Shown: positions 1 through 9,321, counted from the first letter of the stretch. The stretch is 64,000 nucleotides of DNA from Aquimarina muelleri DSM 19832 (GCF_000430665.1 NZ_KE387188.1:35360-99359), one strand, 5' to 3'. A program made the numbers and translations. Notes: a model not told the origin generated them from the letters alone.

Positions 1-147
1 GTTACGTTCCTACACCCTGATGTTGCGTTCCTCAACCCTAATGTTGCGTTCCTACACCCTAATGTTGCATTCCTCAACCCTAATGTTGTGTTCCTACACC
101 CTAATGTTGCATTCCTCCACCTGATTTTACGTTCCTACCTGCCGCAA
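1..147. repeat. 21-bp tandem repeat array, truncated by window edge
   Basis: Five complete 21-bp units run head to tail from base 1, then two degenerate units. The core is GTTGCGTTCCTACACCCTAAT. Units alternate between a CTACACCCT form (units 1, 3, 5) and a CTCAACCCT form (units 2, 4), so the true period may be a 42-bp dimer. The array decays after about base 105 and probably continues to the left of the window. The plus strand is open in one frame to a TAG at 166-168 (heptads such as VAFLNPN), but no start codon lies in the window and I do not call a gene. Confidence 0.85.
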
Positions 148-300
148 TCGCATTCTTCACCCTTCTAGAACCTCAGGGGTTGCAGTGGGCTGAGGCTCTC
201 GAAGCTCTACCTTCAAAAGACTACGACAGACAATTAATAATCTTAACGTAACAATGTAAAAATACCAGAATCTATTCTGTTTGGGGCTTAGTATAACCTA

Positions 301-327
301 TGGATTCCGTTCTGCAACGGAATGACA
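301..327. repeat. REP-like hairpin, copy 1
   Basis: A 27-bp element whose core ATTCCGTT (304-311) pairs perfectly with AACGGAAT (316-323) across a CTGC loop. It is identical over all 27 bp to the element at 424-450. Short GC-richer hairpins repeated in intergenic DNA are typical REP-type elements; genome copy number cannot be seen here. Confidence 0.75.
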
Positions 328-423
328 GGTAGTGTTCACTAAAGAATAACAAATCGAATTATATGTGTGTGTCCTGTAAATTATTGTATTGTACTTAACC
401 TTTCACTTAAGTAGTATTAGTCG

Positions 424-450
424 TGGATTCCGTTCTGCAACGGAATGACA
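424..450. repeat. REP-like hairpin, copy 2
   Basis: Exact 27-bp copy of the element at 301-327, in the same orientation and starting 123 bp further on. The sequence between the copies is not repeated, so this is not a simple local duplication of a longer block. Confidence 0.75.
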
Positions 451-526
451 TATCAAGTCACTGTTATGTATTATAAATTTTTATCTCATAGGTATCCAAA
501 ATTAGTATCTATAGATATACAAAAAC

Positions 527-566
527 AAAAATCCCTCAACAGTTAGATACTATCGAGGGATTTTTT
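527..566 (-). terminator. Rho-independent terminator of pepD
   Basis: AAAAATCCCTC (527-537) pairs with GAGGGATTTTT (555-565), with a T-run in the minus-strand direction. It lies 19 bp beyond the pepD stop codon. Confidence 0.8.
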
Positions 567-584
567 AATACACTATTTTTTTAC

Positions 585-2045
585 TTATCGCTTAGGAATT
601 TCTTTTAAAATCTCTTTTACAAATTTCCAGTATTTCTGTACCGATGATATGCTTGCTCTTTCGTCTGGAGAGTGCGCTCCCAAAATTGTTGGTCCAAAGG
701 AAATCATATCCATATCTGGATAATTTTGCCCAAGGATACCGCATTCTAAACCAGCATGGCAAGCGGCAACATGTGCTTTTTCATTATTTAATTTTGTATA
801 TAGAGTATCCAATACTTTTAATATTGGCGAATCCATATTGGGTGCCCATCCTGGGTAATCTCCACCTGTAGTTACCTCGCATCCTGTAAGCTCAAAAGTA
901 GCTCTTAGTTTGTTTACCAAATCTTGTTTAGAGGTTTCTACACTACTACGAGTTAAACACTTTACAGAAATTTCTCCATTTGCAATAGTTACTTTTGCTA
1001 TATTATTAGAGGTTTCTACCAAATCAGGTATCGATGCACTCATGGTATACACCCCGTTATGTGCTGCATACAATGCTTTTATAATCCCTTCTTGCACCCC
1101 TAACTCCATTACATTTTCTGGAGTATCTGTTGCAGTAACTTCTATAACCAAATTAGGTTCTACTATTACAAGTTCTTGTTTAATAATTTTAGACAACTCT
1201 CCTATTTCAAACTCAAAAGCTTCTGCCTGTATCGTATCTACTACTACAGTAGCAAAACTTTCTCTTGGGATTGCATTACGCAGGCTTCCTCCTTCTATAT
1301 TACTTATTTGTAATCCAAAGTTTTCGAACCCATCATATAAAAGACGGTTCATTATCTTATTAGCATTACCTAAACCTTTATGAATATCCATACCCGAGTG
1401 CCCACCATTAAGTCCTCGTATGGCAATAGTATACCCTGTTTTGCCTTCTGCTACCGTTTCTTGCTTATAGCTTCTTGTTGCAGTAATATCTACACCTCCA
1501 GCACATCCTACTCCTATTTCATCATCCTCTTCAGTATCCAGATTTAGTAATATCTCTCCGTCTAACAAACCTCCTTCTAGCCCCATTGCACCTGTCATTC
1601 CAGTCTCTTCGTCGATAGTAAACAATGCTTCGATTGCAGGGTGTGGTATATCTGTAGATTCTAGAATTGCCATAATAGTTGCCACTCCCAATCCGTTATC
1701 TGCTCCCAGAGTAGTACCATTAGCTCTAACCCAGTCCCCATCGATACGCATTTCTATTCCCTGAGCATCAAAATCAAAATCGGTATCTGCATTTTTTTGA
1801 TGTACCATATCCAAATGCGATTGCATCACTATCGTTTTGCGATCCTCCATACCTGCCGTAGCTGGTTTTTTGATAATAACATTACCGACGGTATCAATAT
1901 GCACAGACAATCCTAAGGATTCTCCAAAGTTTTTCATAAATGCAATTACTCGTTCTTCTTTTTTTGAAGGACGTGGTACCGCATTAAGGTCTGCAAATTT
2001 ATTCCAAAGGTTTTGGGGTTCTAAAGCTCTTATTTCTGAATTCAT
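585..2045 (-). CDS. pepD: Aminoacyl-histidine dipeptidase (M20 family, PepD)
   Basis: Cytosolic dinuclear-zinc dipeptidase that cleaves Xaa-His and other dipeptides, completing peptide breakdown. At 486 residues it matches the usual PepD length. Metal-site landmarks are visible: SHLDM with H77 and D79, LGADNG with the bridging D116, and TIDEETG with the general base E146 and ligand E147. The middle part (about 200-390) is the lid/dimerisation insert of M20 peptidases. There is no signal peptide, consistent with a cytoplasmic enzyme. The gene stands alone, with its own terminator at 527-566 and a divergent neighbour at 2214. No oddities seen. Confidence 0.93.
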   Translation of the reverse strand: MNSEIRALEPQNLWNKFADLNAVPRPSKKEERVIAFMKNFGESLGLSVHIDTVGNVIIKKPATAGMEDRKTIVMQSHLDMVHQKNADTDFDFDAQGIEMRIDGDWVRANGTTLGADNGLGVATIMAILESTDIPHPAIEALFTIDEETGMTGAMGLEGGLLDGEILLNLDTEEDDEIGVGCAGGVDITATRSYKQETVAEGKTGYTIAIRGLNGGHSGMDIHKGLGNANKIMNRLLYDGFENFGLQISNIEGGSLRNAIPRESFATVVVDTIQAEAFEFEIGELSKIIKQELVIVEPNLVIEVTATDTPENVMELGVQEGIIKALYAAHNGVYTMSASIPDLVETSNNIAKVTIANGEISVKCLTRSSVETSKQDLVNKLRATFELTGCEVTTGGDYPGWAPNMDSPILKVLDTLYTKLNNEKAHVAACHAGLECGILGQNYPDMDMISFGPTILGAHSPDERASISSVQKYWKFVKEILKEIPKR

Positions 2046-2213
2046 AGATCTGTTATTTTTAGAACTGCGAAATTCTATATTTTAAATTAAGTATCAAAGT
2101 TTAAGGAGCGTAAAGTAGCTAAGTTTATAAATTACTTTTAATCTGTACTAAAAAACTCTTAATTGTTGATTTCTATATCAATTTAACTTTGAAATTGTAC
2201 ATATATTTACGCA

Positions 2214-3278
2214 ATGCAATCTAAGACAAAACTATATCTTACTTTATTATTACCAGTTCAAATCCTTATTATTAAGGGGATCTCTTTTTTTCCTGAAGCT
2301 GTAGAACGATTTTATAGTAATGGTTTATTTGTATATACCTCTAAAATTTTGCGATATGTATTTGGATGGTTGCCATTTTCTTTTGGAGACATTTTATACT
2401 GTGTTTTAATTATTATGCTAATACGTTTTTTATTTAAAAAGGTATTTAAAAAGCATTTTTTATGGAAAGAAATAGTATTGGATATTGGCGCTACTTTATC
2501 AATTGTATATGCATGTTTTCATATCCTTTGGGGAATAAATTATTATAGACTACCCTTACATGAAATATTAGAATTAGACGATGAATATACTGAAGAAGAG
2601 CTTATTACTGTTTCTGAAAAATTAATAACTCATGCTAATTCTTTGCACGCTACTTTAGAACCCAACGATTCTTTATCTATACAAATACCATATAATAAAA
2701 ATGAAATATTTAAAAAAACTATTCCTGCATACGAGCAATTACATACCATATTACCCGATTTAAAATACCATCCAAAAAGTATTAAAAAATCTATATTAAG
2801 TCTGCCTCTTACCTATATGGGATTTAGCGGATATCTAAACCCTCTTACTAACGAGGCACAAGTAAATGGTTTGATTCTTAATTACAAAGCTCCTACAACA
2901 AGTTGTCATGAAGAGGCTCACCAACTAGGTTTTGCTAAAGAAAATGAAGCTAATTTTATTGCGGCATTAACTACTATGAATTATGAAGATCCTTATTTTA
3001 AATATAGCGGAACTACATTTGCTCTAAAATTTTGCCTTAATGATTTATACTTTCGTAACGAAGAAAAGGCTATTTGCCTGGCAGAAGAGTTAAGACCTGG
3101 TATACGAGCAAATTATCGCGAAGTAAATGAGTTTTGGGAATCTTACGAAAACCCTTTAGAGTTTATTTTTGAAAGTACTTACGACAGTTACTTAAAAGCC
3201 AACAACCAACCTGATGGTATGGAAACTTATAGTTATGTTGTAGCTTTATTAGTTAATTATTATAAGACTAGGTTATAG
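2214..3278 (+). CDS. DUF3810 family membrane protein, zinc-metalloprotease-like
   Basis: Integral inner-membrane protein of 354 residues with three predicted N-terminal membrane helices (about 8-25, 55-75, 88-110) followed by a large soluble domain. The domain carries CHEEAHQLGF with an H232-E233-x-x-H236 zinc-type motif and a downstream E243/E245 cluster, so a metallopeptidase role is plausible, but no substrate is known for DUF3810. The ATG at 2214 is the first in frame. It is a single-gene unit divergent from pepD. The family assignment is recalled from overall sequence; catalytic activity is inference. Confidence 0.82.
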   Translation: MQSKTKLYLTLLLPVQILIIKGISFFPEAVERFYSNGLFVYTSKILRYVFGWLPFSFGDILYCVLIIMLIRFLFKKVFKKHFLWKEIVLDIGATLSIVYACFHILWGINYYRLPLHEILELDDEYTEEELITVSEKLITHANSLHATLEPNDSLSIQIPYNKNEIFKKTIPAYEQLHTILPDLKYHPKSIKKSILSLPLTYMGFSGYLNPLTNEAQVNGLILNYKAPTTSCHEEAHQLGFAKENEANFIAALTTMNYEDPYFKYSGTTFALKFCLNDLYFRNEEKAICLAEELRPGIRANYREVNEFWESYENPLEFIFESTYDSYLKANNQPDGMETYSYVVALLVNYYKTRL

Positions 3279-3283
3279 AGCAT

Positions 3284-3952
3284 CTACAATGTATTATAAT
3301 AATCTACAATCCTAATTAGGTCATTTTCTTTTTTATAATTAAGCCCTTTTGAGGAAACGTACTTTTCAATTTCATTCTTTTTATCTTCCAAAACTTTCAA
3401 TATATCTTTCTGTTTTAATTTGATTTTAAGTAAACCGCCTCCAGCTTTCAATATAAAATAACTACGCTTTTCTACATATTCATCATTCGTTGTCTGTTCA
3501 TAAGCATTAATTGCATTTTGACCTTGCTTTAATTTCTTTTCTACCTTCATCACCAAAGAATTCTCCCCTTCTTTTAAAAAGACAAAAAACTGCTTTCTCC
3601 CTTCATAATCTAACATCTTATAAACGTACCCTTCGTCCAAAACAACTCGAATATTCTCTCTTTTCAAAACATTGAATATTTCTGTAACTTCAATTTCATC
3701 ATTTATAGTATTATATCTAACATAGGCTCTACGCATTTTTTTTCCGTTTACGTATACTGAAGCAAGCTTATTTTCATTTTCATAATACTGATGCCCCTGA
3801 ACAGTGTTCTTAAGAGGTTTCTTGACAACTACTCGAGTCCCATAGGCACTCATATTTTCGGTTTCTTCAGCCCCAGCAACTGGGCCAATTTTTGCTTGCC
3901 CAACAACCAGGCAATTTTGCAACAATAAAAGCACTAAAAACAATTTTTGCAT
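3284..3952 (-). CDS. Secreted protein of unknown function, paralogue of 4085-4759
   Basis: I do not recognise a named family. The frame opens at 4024, but I prefer the ATG at 3952: it gives a classic signal peptide (MQKLFLVLLLLQNCLVVGQ), an AAGAGA purine tract just upstream, and 222 residues against 224 for the neighbouring paralogue. The two proteins share the same order of motifs: GHQYYE, an Asn/Lys-x-LA(S/T)-(V/I)Y segment, VRYN-x-(I/F)NDEIEV, a YEG strand pair, and a C-terminal lysine-rich helix ending in (V/I)DYYNTL. The composition suggests a periplasmic or surface beta-rich protein. The stop lies 5 bp from that of the convergent DUF3810 gene. Confidence 0.72.
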   Translation of the reverse strand: MQKLFLVLLLLQNCLVVGQAKIGPVAGAEETENMSAYGTRVVVKKPLKNTVQGHQYYENENKLASVYVNGKKMRRAYVRYNTINDEIEVTEIFNVLKRENIRVVLDEGYVYKMLDYEGRKQFFVFLKEGENSLVMKVEKKLKQGQNAINAYEQTTNDEYVEKRSYFILKAGGGLLKIKLKQKDILKVLEDKKNEIEKYVSSKGLNYKKENDLIRIVDYYNTL

Positions 3953-4084
3953 TCTCTTAAATTTAAACTTTTCCGAAGTAAAGAAATGACTTTTACATAT
4001 CATATCACTCATTATTAAAAACACTATTTAACAATCTGATATATTAAATTCAGACAAAATTAAATAGATAAGTCAATCATAAAG

Positions 4085-4759
4085 TTATAGCGTATTGTAG
4101 TAATCGATAACTGCGATTACATCTTCTTCTTTTTTTAAATTTAATTTTTTTGAAGACAAAAACTTTTCTACTTGGTCTTTTTTATCGTTTAAAACTTCAA
4201 TAATATTTTTCTTTTTAAGCTTTATGCTTTTAATTTCTTCCTTTTCATTATCTACTACAAAATACTTGTTAATTGAAATATATCGAGAAGGACTACTTGT
4301 TTCATAACCAGTTCTAGCTTGTCTACCTCCTTTTATTTTCTTTTGAGTTTTTATTGCTAACGAGTATCGTCCTTTATTAAACGTTATAAAAAAATGTTTA
4401 TCTCCTTCATAATTAAATAATCTGTAACTATATTTTTCAAGAGCTACTTCGATGTTATCTATTTTTAAGATATTAAAAGCTTGATCTTTTTGTGAAACTT
4501 CTATTTCATCATTAAAAGCATTATATCTAACTAAGCATTTGCGATCTCTTTTTTTATTGATATATATCGTAGCTAGACTATTATGCTCTTCATAATACTG
4601 ATGTCCTTTGATGGTACGATCTATTTCTTTATTTCTAACAATCATTGTTGTACTATAAGGAGAGATAAACGAGTTTCCTTCCGGATCAGCTCCATTATCT
4701 ATAGTTTGCTGCCCTGTCATTGAGATAGTTAATAGAAATAAAAGTAAAAAATTTTGCAT
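4085..4759 (-). CDS. Secreted protein of unknown function, paralogue of 3284-3952
   Basis: A 224-residue protein with an N-terminal signal peptide ending near TGQQ. It aligns along its whole length with the adjacent protein: GHQYYEEHNSLATIYINKK, VRYNAFNDEIEVS, NYEGDKHFF, and a C-terminal KKxxVEKFLSSKKLNLKKE segment ending VIDYYNTL. The tandem arrangement on the same strand points to local gene duplication followed by divergence. No catalytic motif or metal site stands out. Function unknown. Confidence 0.75.
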   Translation of the reverse strand: MQNFLLLFLLTISMTGQQTIDNGADPEGNSFISPYSTTMIVRNKEIDRTIKGHQYYEEHNSLATIYINKKRDRKCLVRYNAFNDEIEVSQKDQAFNILKIDNIEVALEKYSYRLFNYEGDKHFFITFNKGRYSLAIKTQKKIKGGRQARTGYETSSPSRYISINKYFVVDNEKEEIKSIKLKKKNIIEVLNDKKDQVEKFLSSKKLNLKKEEDVIAVIDYYNTL

Positions 4760-4912
4760 TATTTAAAATTTTATTGTTAATATTTTGGTTCAATTTCTAA
4801 AAATCAGTGTATATAACAACATTACTAATGTTAAAACAATCTTAATTAATAATATTTTTTTAGTGCAACTGCTATCTTTAAAATCAATTCATTTTGCTTT
4901 ACACCTATTCCT

Positions 4913-7900
4913 ATGAAAAAACTTCTATTATCACTTACGGTGGTATGCGGAATCTTAAATTCTTATGCTCAGGATTATTTTCCAAAAAATGATGGAGTTA
5001 ACACTACAGACTCTAACTATACCGTATTTAAAAACGCTACCATTCATACCTCACCCGATTCTGAAATTAAGAACGGAACGTTGGTTATTCAAAAAGGTAA
5101 AATTGTACAGGTCGGAAATACTGTTACCATACCTGCTAACAGTATTATTATAGATCTACAAGGAAAACATATTTATGCTTCTTTTATCGATCCTTACACT
5201 AATTTTGGTATCGAAAAACCAAAATCTAAAGGAGAAAGCCCATTTCGTGGCAATCCTCAATATGAGGCATCCAGAGCAGGGTATTATTGGAACGATCATA
5301 TCCGACCCGAAACCAATGCGCTTACTCATTTTAAATATGATGCAAAAAAAGCTACAGAATATATCCAACAAGGTTTTGGAGTCCTTCATACCCACATGCC
5401 CGATGGTATTGTAAGAGGAACAGGATTGCTAGTTGCTCTAAATAATAAAGGAACGGAAGGAGAACGATTATTAAGTGATCGATCTGCACAGTTTTTGTCT
5501 TTTTCTAAAAGCAATAAAAGTAAACAACTTTATCCGACCTCTTTAATGGGAGCGATAGCATTACTAAGGCAAATGTACTACGATGCCAATTGGTATACTA
5601 CTGGTAACGCAGATAACAAAGATTTATCCTTAGAGGCATTACTCCGAAATAAAAATTTGCCGCAAATTTTTGAAGCAGGAAGCAGAATAAACGGTTTTAG
5701 AGCAGATAAGATAGGGGATCAGTTTAATACACAATATGTTATTGTTGGTGGTGGAGATGAGTATGCAAAAATTGATAAAGTAAAGGCTACAAATGCTAAA
5801 TATATTATTCCTTTAGATTTTCCAGAAGCATACGATGTATCCGATCCTTTTGCTACTAACTCGGTAAGTTTGGGAGATATGCGCCACTGGAACCAAGCAC
5901 CTACAAACCCTGCGGTTTTATCTAAAAACGGAATCTCTTTTTCGTTAACTACACACAAACTAAAAAAGATAGGAGAACTTAACTCCAGAATAGAAAAAGC
6001 CATTCAGCATGGTTTAGACAAAAAGACTGCTATTGCCGCTCTTACTACTATTCCTGCTCAAATTTTAGGAAAAAGTGATTTATTGGGAAGCCTTAAAAAA
6101 GGAAGCTACGCTAATTTTTTAATTACTAAAAAAGAGTTATTCTCTAAAGACAATATACTGTATGAAAATTGGGTACAAGGGCATAAAAATATAATAAACG
6201 ATAGGACTACTACCGATATCAATGGTGCTTATGAGCTAACCGTTGCAGGTACTACTTATGATGTATCTATCTCAGGAAAAACTTCTACCCCTAAAGCTGT
6301 AATCAAATTAGGAGAGACTAAATTAGGAACCAAAATAAGCCGAACAGAGGATTGGGTGCATCTTACTTTTACAGATCCCGATACCACAAAGACTCAATAT
6401 ACCAGAATTGTATCCCAGGTTAACAACACTGCTACACTTTGGAGTGGTAAAGCAATTCTGCCAAATGGATCTGAAACTTCTTTTTCTATACAAAAGAAAC
6501 CAAAAGATGATTCTGCTAAAAATTCAAAAGAAAAACCTAAAAAACCAGAAGAAAAACCAGAAATATTCCCTATTACCTATCCAAATATTGCGTACGGCAA
6601 CACCCAACTACCTAAACCAGAAACCATACTATTTAAAAATGCAACAGTTTGGACAAATGAAGCTGATGGAATTTTAACAGAAACCGATGTATTGATAAAA
6701 GATGGTAAAATCTCTGCCGTTGGTAAAAACCTTAGCTCCACAAATGCAAAAGTAATTGATGCTACAGGAAAACATATTACTGCAGGAATAATAGATGAAC
6801 ACTCTCATATTGCAGCAGCAGCAATTAATGAAGCAGGGCACAACTCCTCTGCAGAGGTGACTATCGAAGATGTAGTGTCTCCTGATGATATTAATATCTA
6901 TAGAAATCTTGCTGGTGGAGTTACTTCTATACAAATACTACATGGGTCTGCAAATCCTATTGGTGGTAGATCTGCAATTATAAAACTAAAATGGGGGCAA
7001 GATGCGGATAATCTTATTTTTCCTAACTCTCCTAAATTTATAAAATTTGCTTTAGGTGAAAACGTAAAGCAAAGCAACTGGCAAAGTTTTAGCCGTTTTC
7101 CGCAATCCAGAATGGGAGTAGAACAATTGTATATGGATTATTTTTCTCGTGCAAAAGAATACGAAAAACTTAAAAACAGCGGAAAATCGTATCGTAAAGA
7201 CACCGAAATGGAGACTCTTGTAGAGATCCTTAATGGAGAGCGCTATATAAGCTGCCACTCTTATGTACAAAGTGAAATCAACATGCTTATGAAAGTTGCT
7301 GAAAAGTTCAACTTTAAGATCAATACTTTTACCCATATTTTAGAAGGCTATAAAGTAGCTGATAAAATGGCAGCTCATGGTGTTGGAGGGTCTACTTTTT
7401 CAGACTGGTGGGCATATAAATATGAGGTAAATGATGCTATCCCTTATAATGCTTCTATTATGCACAATCAAGGAGTAGTTACTGCTATTAATAGTGATGA
7501 CGCAGAGATGGCTCGTCGTCTTAATCAAGAGGCTGCTAAATCTGTAAAATATGGCGGTGTTAGTGAAGAGGATGCTTTAAAATTTGTAACTCTTAACCCT
7601 GCTAAATTATTACATATAGATAATCGGGTAGGAAGCATAAAAGTAGGAAAAGATGCAGATGTAGTTTTATGGACAGACCATCCATTATCCATATACGCTA
7701 AAGCTGAAAAAACAATAATCGAAGGAGCTGTCTACTTTGATATCGAAAAAGATAAGGTAATGCGAAAATCTATTGCTGCAGAAAAAAACAAACTTTCAGC
7801 ATTATTATTAAAAGCCAAAAATAGTGGTCTTAAAACACAACCTGCAAAGAAAAAAGAAAAGCAGCATTTTGAGTGTGAAACTTTAGAGACTATTAATTAA
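4913..7900 (+). CDS. Secreted two-domain amidohydrolase-superfamily protein
   Basis: Exported protein of 995 residues (signal peptide 1-20, cleavage near SYAQ) made of two imidazolonepropionase-like amidohydrolase halves. The N-terminal half (about 35-410) has the fold framework (GTLVIQKGKIVQVG, GKHIY) but carries FIDPYTNFG where the metal-binding HxH should be (D93-x-Y95), so it is probably non-catalytic. The C-terminal half (about 575-965) has the intact DEHSH motif with H630 and H632, a later THILEGYK histidine and an NSDDAEM acidic segment, as expected for the metal site. A Lys/Glu/Pro-rich linker near 530-550 joins them. Likely hydrolyses a cyclic amide or peptide-like compound in the periplasm; the substrate is unknown. 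Followed by a one-domain relative. Confidence 0.85.
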   Translation: MKKLLLSLTVVCGILNSYAQDYFPKNDGVNTTDSNYTVFKNATIHTSPDSEIKNGTLVIQKGKIVQVGNTVTIPANSIIIDLQGKHIYASFIDPYTNFGIEKPKSKGESPFRGNPQYEASRAGYYWNDHIRPETNALTHFKYDAKKATEYIQQGFGVLHTHMPDGIVRGTGLLVALNNKGTEGERLLSDRSAQFLSFSKSNKSKQLYPTSLMGAIALLRQMYYDANWYTTGNADNKDLSLEALLRNKNLPQIFEAGSRINGFRADKIGDQFNTQYVIVGGGDEYAKIDKVKATNAKYIIPLDFPEAYDVSDPFATNSVSLGDMRHWNQAPTNPAVLSKNGISFSLTTHKLKKIGELNSRIEKAIQHGLDKKTAIAALTTIPAQILGKSDLLGSLKKGSYANFLITKKELFSKDNILYENWVQGHKNIINDRTTTDINGAYELTVAGTTYDVSISGKTSTPKAVIKLGETKLGTKISRTEDWVHLTFTDPDTTKTQYTRIVSQVNNTATLWSGKAILPNGSETSFSIQKKPKDDSAKNSKEKPKKPEEKPEIFPITYPNIAYGNTQLPKPETILFKNATVWTNEADGILTETDVLIKDGKISAVGKNLSSTNAKVIDATGKHITAGIIDEHSHIAAAAINEAGHNSSAEVTIEDVVSPDDINIYRNLAGGVTSIQILHGSANPIGGRSAIIKLKWGQDADNLIFPNSPKFIKFALGENVKQSNWQSFSRFPQSRMGVEQLYMDYFSRAKEYEKLKNSGKSYRKDTEMETLVEILNGERYISCHSYVQSEINMLMKVAEKFNFKINTFTHILEGYKVADKMAAHGVGGSTFSDWWAYKYEVNDAIPYNASIMHNQGVVTAINSDDAEMARRLNQEAAKSVKYGGVSEEDALKFVTLNPAKLLHIDNRVGSIKVGKDADVVLWTDHPLSIYAKAEKTIIEGAVYFDIEKDKVMRKSIAAEKNKLSALLLKAKNSGLKTQPAKKKEKQHFECETLETIN

Positions 7901-7911
7901 AAATAAAATTA

Positions 7912-7936
7912 TGTCAGACTGAGCTTGTCGAAATCC
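7912..7936. repeat. REP-like fragment between the two amidohydrolase genes
   Basis: The 50-bp gap between the two genes contains CAGACTGAGCTTGTCGAAA, which resembles a dispersed intergenic repeat I recall from Bacteroidota genomes. Only one arm is present, so no strong hairpin forms. The assignment rests on recall, not on a second copy in this window. Confidence 0.35.
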
Positions 7937-7950
7937 AATACAACAAAAAC

Positions 7951-9246
7951 ATGAAAAAAATAGTATGCATAACAGGGCTGTTTCTAATTTTCTTCGGAAA
8001 TCTAACAGCACAACAAACTCCTGCTAAGGCGCAAAGCGAAATAATTACCATAACTGGTGCTACTGCTCATATTGGTAATGGAGAAGTTATAGAAAATAGC
8101 AGTATAACTTTTGAAAATGGAAAGATAACCGCCATTGGAGTTAAAGGAAATTTCTCTACTACAGGAAAAATAATCGATGCTACAGGAAAACATGTATATC
8201 CTGGGTTTATCGCTCCCAATTCTACATTAGGTCTTGTAGAAATAGGTGCGGTTCGAGCAACCGATGACGATAGCGAAATAGGAAATTACAATCCCCATAT
8301 ACGCAGTATTATTGCTTATAATGCAGAAAGCAAGATTGTAGAAAGTATGCGTCCAAATGGTATTTTGATCGCACAAGTTACTCCTCGTGGAGGTAAGATT
8401 TCAGGAACCTCATCGATCGTACAATTAGACGCCTGGAACTGGGAGGATGCAGTAATAAAATTAGATGATGGAATACATATAAATTGGCCAAGTACTTTTA
8501 CCAGAGGTCGTTGGTGGCTAGGTGAAGATCCTGGTTACAAACCCAATAAAGACTATTCTAAACAAGTTACAGAATTAGTAGATTTTATACATCAGGCTAA
8601 AGCTGCTACCCCTTCAAAAAGTACGACAACTAATCTACCATATCAAGCAATGCATGGTATTTTTGACGGATCTAAAACCTTATTTGTAAATGCAGGTACC
8701 GAAAAGCAAATTTTGGATGTAATCACTTTTGCAAAAGAAAATAATATCCAAAAAACAGTAATAGTTGGTGCGTACCAAGCGTATAAGGTAGCATCGCAAT
8801 TAAAACAAAATAATGTTTCGGTATTGATCACAAGAACACACAGTACTCCTGAATTAGAAGATGACGATTACGATTTACCGTATAAAAATGCAAAGCTACT
8901 TATGGATGCTGGTGTGCTGGTTGCATTGCAAAACACTGGTCAAATGGAGCGTGCTAATGCTAGAAATCTGCCTTTTCAAGCAGGAACGGTTGCTGCACAT
9001 GGATTAGATAAAGAAAAAGCAGTACAGCTTATTACGGGTAATAGTGCAAAGATACTTGGTATTGATGCTTTTACAGGAACTCTGGAAGTTGGTAAAGATG
9101 CTACTTTATTTATTAGTATTGGAGATGCTTTGGATATGCGAACAAATCAATTAGAAAAAGCTTTTATCCAAGGACGTGATATTAGTTTAGAAAGTCACCA
9201 GACTAAGCTTTGGAAACGATATAAGAACAAGTACACTACTAAATAA
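7951..9246 (+). CDS. Secreted amidohydrolase-family protein, probable non-catalytic paralogue
   Basis: Exported protein of 431 residues (signal peptide 1-20, ending LTAQQ) similar in layout to the N-terminal half of its upstream neighbour: a small beta domain (SITFENGKITAIG), GKHVYPGFIAPNSTLG, a TIM-barrel-like middle and a C-terminal composite-domain return (GTLEVGKDATLFIS). The HxH metal motif is replaced by A88-P89-N90, so hydrolase activity is doubtful. It probably works with the 995-residue protein, perhaps as a binding partner. The 50-bp spacing and shared terminator suggest an operon. It could also be a diverged enzyme with other metal ligands. Confidence 0.82.
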   Translation: MKKIVCITGLFLIFFGNLTAQQTPAKAQSEIITITGATAHIGNGEVIENSSITFENGKITAIGVKGNFSTTGKIIDATGKHVYPGFIAPNSTLGLVEIGAVRATDDDSEIGNYNPHIRSIIAYNAESKIVESMRPNGILIAQVTPRGGKISGTSSIVQLDAWNWEDAVIKLDDGIHINWPSTFTRGRWWLGEDPGYKPNKDYSKQVTELVDFIHQAKAATPSKSTTTNLPYQAMHGIFDGSKTLFVNAGTEKQILDVITFAKENNIQKTVIVGAYQAYKVASQLKQNNVSVLITRTHSTPELEDDDYDLPYKNAKLLMDAGVLVALQNTGQMERANARNLPFQAGTVAAHGLDKEKAVQLITGNSAKILGIDAFTGTLEVGKDATLFISIGDALDMRTNQLEKAFIQGRDISLESHQTKLWKRYKNKYTTK

Positions 9247-9264
9247 GAAATAATAATAACAAAG

Positions 9265-9306
9265 TACTCCACATAAATTAAATAATTTATGTGGAGTATA
9301 TTTTTT
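9265..9306 (+). terminator. Terminator of the amidohydrolase pair
   Basis: TACTCCACATAAAT (9265-9278) pairs perfectly with ATTTATGTGGAGTA (9285-9298), followed by a T-run. AT-rich flanks on both sides would also let it serve the convergent aminotransferase gene. Confidence 0.85.
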
Positions 9307-9321
9307 AGAAATACTGTTTTT

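Larger units (their letters stand above)
169..526. other. Intergenic region with repeat debris, no gene
   Basis: No open frame of useful length on either strand. Besides the two REP-like hairpins listed separately, the stretch 185-230 is GC-richer than its surroundings and resembles dispersed repeat debris. I see no RNA gene or promoter I can support. Confidence 0.5.

Noticed and set aside
1..147. CRISPR array
   Set aside because: Units are directly adjacent with no unique spacers and no cas genes are nearby.
1..168. Open plus-strand frame encoding VAFLNPN-type heptads through the tandem array
   Set aside because: No start codon in the window, the repeat unit drifts in sequence without preserving codons, and a 21-bp unit keeps any frame open by arithmetic alone.
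910..1383. 157-codon plus-strand frame
   Set aside because: Antisense shadow of pepD; no homology-like features and the sense frame is a complete enzyme.
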